Assembly: GCA_051453625.1 (NCBI GenBank)
Contig: JBOZIK010000001.1
Location: 248,416,944 to 248,450,349 of the forward strand
DNA: 33,406 bases
Direction: 5' to 3'
Origin: Welwitschia mirabilis
Lineage: Eukaryota; Gnetophyta; Gnetopsida; Welwitschiales
The notes under the pieces are model-generated. The model was not told the origin of the DNA and did no database searches. It saw nothing but the letters and a program-made list of their open reading frames with translations. The stretch's first letter is position 1. Each line of letters opens with the position of its first letter. Below, in pieces: positions 30,739 through 33,406 of this stretch. The translations under genes were made by a program, and so were the position numbers.

Positions 30739-33406
30739 TCCATAATTTTATGAGTTTTTTAATAAATTAAATAAAAGTTAACTCCCAATTTTTGAAAAAA
30801 GAAAGGATTTGATTTTTTCGATGCATATGTAAAACTTTCATAAGACTATTAAGTGAAATTTTAAACTAAAAACATGTAGTTATCTTTCTTTCCTTGAGAA
30901 GTATAAAAATCATGATTTCTAAAGTTAATGATTTAGATATGCCTATGTAGCCATAAGCACTAAGAATTAGATACATAATACTTTCTCATAAAAAATTCAA
31001 ATAAATCACTATTGAGTAATCAATTGATATTTAAGTAATTTTTTAAACTTAATACTAATGACGATTTATTTTTCCATCTTGTAGTTAATACTTAGAAATA
31101 TTTAGGTAAATTCTTAGTTAATTTACTAAAACATATTAGTTAAGATCAATTATTATTAATAAAAAATAATAATATTATAGAAATAAAAGTGTTAAAAGAA
31201 TAAATAAGTCTCTAAAAAGATTTCTAATAGTAGAATAGTGCTTTCATGACTTTATGATTATAAGTTTAACTTTTGAAAAAGTCTTTAAATAAAAAAAGCA
31301 GAAAAAGAAAAACAAGAAGAAGAATTAAAAAATTTAAGGATATTATAAATAATTTTAATGATTTTAAGAGACATATTATGAGTAAGTTACTTAAATAAAA
31401 CAATTTTATGATAAGCAACAAAAATTAAAAATGTGTATCTTTCATTTCAAATTCACATGTTGAAAACATTAAAAGAACAAATGATTGTTTGTAATGAATT
31501 AAGAGTATTCTATTTAAAAAACGAAAAGATAAAGAAAAAGTACTAAAGGGTTTGTAAAATAACTACAAAGAAAAGACAAGATAATAAAATTTTATTTATT
31601 TCTAGTTAAAAAGAATAATATGCTAAAAATGATAAAACTTTTTAAAAATGATTTAAAAAATAGATTATCAAAAAAAAATTATTATTCATGTTTCATTTAT
31701 TTAAAATAATTCATATGTAACTATGTAACTTTAAGGTATTAAAATCATGAAATAATATCCTATCCTAACTACAAAGAAAACTATAATTAAATGGAGGAAT
31801 TTTAATATTATGGATTTATTAATTAAAAAATGTAATTTATAACTTTCATTTTATTAAAAATTTCATTATTCTATTGTATATACTTTAATTGATTTTCCCT
31901 CTCATATTTCTATTAAAGAGTAATATTTTTCTATAGTGATTCTAACAAAAAGTATTTAATAGGACTTGAAGAATTTATAAGGTCTAGGCATATACATTCT
32001 TATTATAATAAAAATTTTAATTAAAATTTATTTAATCAAAAAATTTATATGATTATTTCCTACTATAATATAAAAAGGGATGTTATAAAACCATGATAAG
32101 TCCTTTTATAACTATTCTAAAGATATAAATACTCAAGAATAATAAATTAATTACTAATATAATATAAGAAAAAGTTATAGCTTATAAGTAGAAGATGTTC
32201 TAATCATGAAATCTTCATAAGTTTTGTAATAAATCATAATTACTAGTAGAAAATTAGCAATTCATACTTCATTTAAGGTCTAGTGTATGGGATTACTATG
32301 AATCTGTCTTGCTTGTCAAGAACATAGCCTATTCTATGAAAATCCTCTTCATGTTCTTTATTTTATCTGGATAACCCTTTTTAATGTTAATTGCATATTA
32401 TAAAAGATCTTCCACCCCTTTCACAAAGTTCATAACCCTTAGAGAATGATTATAAGAGGCATCCTAACTAATGAGTCTTTTTATTAATTTCTTAATAACA
32501 TGTTTGACTCATTACAAAAATGTGAAATCTATCTTAAACTTAACATTATGTTATCATTAAATAATGATTTTAAACATTAAAAGGGATACATTCTATAACA
32601 ACCTAACTTTATTACCTAATTAAACACGATTTTTTTTCTTCTGAGCGTTATTATCTAACATATATAATGGAATCTAGAATCAAATCCTATTTAGAACATA
32701 TTAAAATATTATAAGATTTAAAATAATTATATAACATAATTATTACTTGAATATAGATCCTTTTGGTTTGCATATCATAATGATGTCAAAAGTGTCCTAC
32801 ATTTATTTTAACTTTTGTTTTCATCATGCAGAGATATTTTGTGTAAAGTTAATAGGATGTTAACTTGTTTTATCACATACAATGGATAAGTTTTATGATA
32901 ATGCTTAACCAATATAATGGAAGGTTGCATTCCCCTTAATGGCATTCCAAATTGATATCTAGTTACCTTCTAGATGTGAGTTGGTTTTACTTTAGATTCT
33001 ATACTACAAACATGGCTAGGCTTAACTTCATAAGCTTAGACTTCACCTCCATATACCCCCAATATAGGTGATAGGTAATATGTGACATGTATGCATGCTT
33101 ATAAGTAATCCCCACTTCTTTGAAGTATCTTAAGATGGTGTAACATAATCTTTTAATACCAAGAGCTTAAGATATTAAGGGGGATTAAGTCCATACATGG
33201 GTAGGGTAGGAAAGTGATGATCATATCCACTTATAAAAGGGTTTGAAAATAAAAGTACAATGCAACCCACCTTGGTGATGAAATCCAAGTATGAGGATGA
33301 ATAATTATTAAGATTATTTTAGTTTAGTAGAATGAATACACCATACAAATGCAAGCATACAATATGTGAATATTTAGTGAATCATTTACCTAATAAAAAT
33401 AATTCT
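30739..33406. other. AT-rich DNA without a recognisable gene
   Basis: No coding region on either strand and no match to other repeats in the window that I can see. At the far right, less AT-rich sequence from about 33,000 with TATAAAAGGG at 33,232-33,241 could be the start of another LTR or a promoter cut off by the window edge; this cannot be decided here. Confidence 0.5.

Noticed and set aside
33000-33406. Possible LTR or promoter start with TATAAAAGGG at 33,232
   Set aside because: Only one copy is visible and it runs off the window edge, so nothing confirms an LTR or a gene.
1-33406. CRISPR arrays, bacterial operons, tRNA or rRNA genes
   Set aside because: No regularly spaced repeats with unique spacers, no cloverleaf or rRNA-like sequence seen. 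Composition and transposon types are those of a plant nucleus.

Overview
This is an AT-rich, CpG-poor stretch of nuclear DNA, almost certainly from a land plant. It holds no intact host gene that I can recognise. The evidence for a plant is a degraded Athila-type Ty3/gypsy retrotransposon and a CACTA DNA transposon nested inside it. Every coding region is a decayed transposon relic. Most in-frame stops and lost catalytic residues fit C-to-T or G-to-A change (CAA/CAG to TAA/TAG, TGG to TAG/TGA, GAT to AAT), the usual decay of methylated repeats. The age of the copies, the low CpG content and the presence of a Penelope-like element make a gymnosperm or other large slow-turnover genome plausible, but the species cannot be fixed from this window.

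Layout. 1-1,300: no gene. 1,300-2,690: a broken open frame resembling a plant retroelement accessory protein with a coiled-coil tail, interrupted by a 100-N gap with the same ~60 bp on both sides. 2,690-4,277: no gene. 4,278-12,276: the most interesting part, a head-to-tail array of a Penelope-like retroelement (PLE). It has two nearly full units of about 3.73 kb bounded by three copies of a ~500 bp pseudo-LTR. Each unit encodes one reverse-transcriptase polyprotein with PLE hallmarks: an IIIKPSDKN block, FDVxSLYPxIP, a YIDD-type box, LDV and a terminal PPKLRKLV block. I see no GIY-YIG endonuclease. Each pseudo-LTR carries a TATTTAAA box, a small hairpin and a hammerhead ribozyme fossil. The three ribozyme copies keep base pairing in stems I and II, mostly by compensating or wobble changes.

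12,277-14,459: AT-rich, no gene. 14,460-30,738: one Ty3/gypsy (Athila-like) element on the minus strand. In element order it has a 5' LTR (right side), a decayed tRNA-Asp-type primer binding site, leader, gag with a CX2CX4HX4C knuckle, protease, reverse transcriptase, an internal deletion, the integrase C-terminus, a long 3' region, a polypurine tract and the 3' LTR. A 6,580 bp CACTA element (20,713-27,292) sits between gag and protease and splits the polyprotein. It has perfect 17 bp terminal inverted repeats and subterminal repeats. Its interior shows no transposase I can recognise but has at least two exon-like segments that look like captured host-gene sequence. 30,739-33,406: AT-rich, no gene.

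Order of events: the gypsy element inserted first, the CACTA element later jumped into it, and the PLE array lies outside both. Five N runs (100, 178, 711, 10 and 100 bases) limit what can be said at 2,415, 8,084, 17,372, 21,268 and 29,038.
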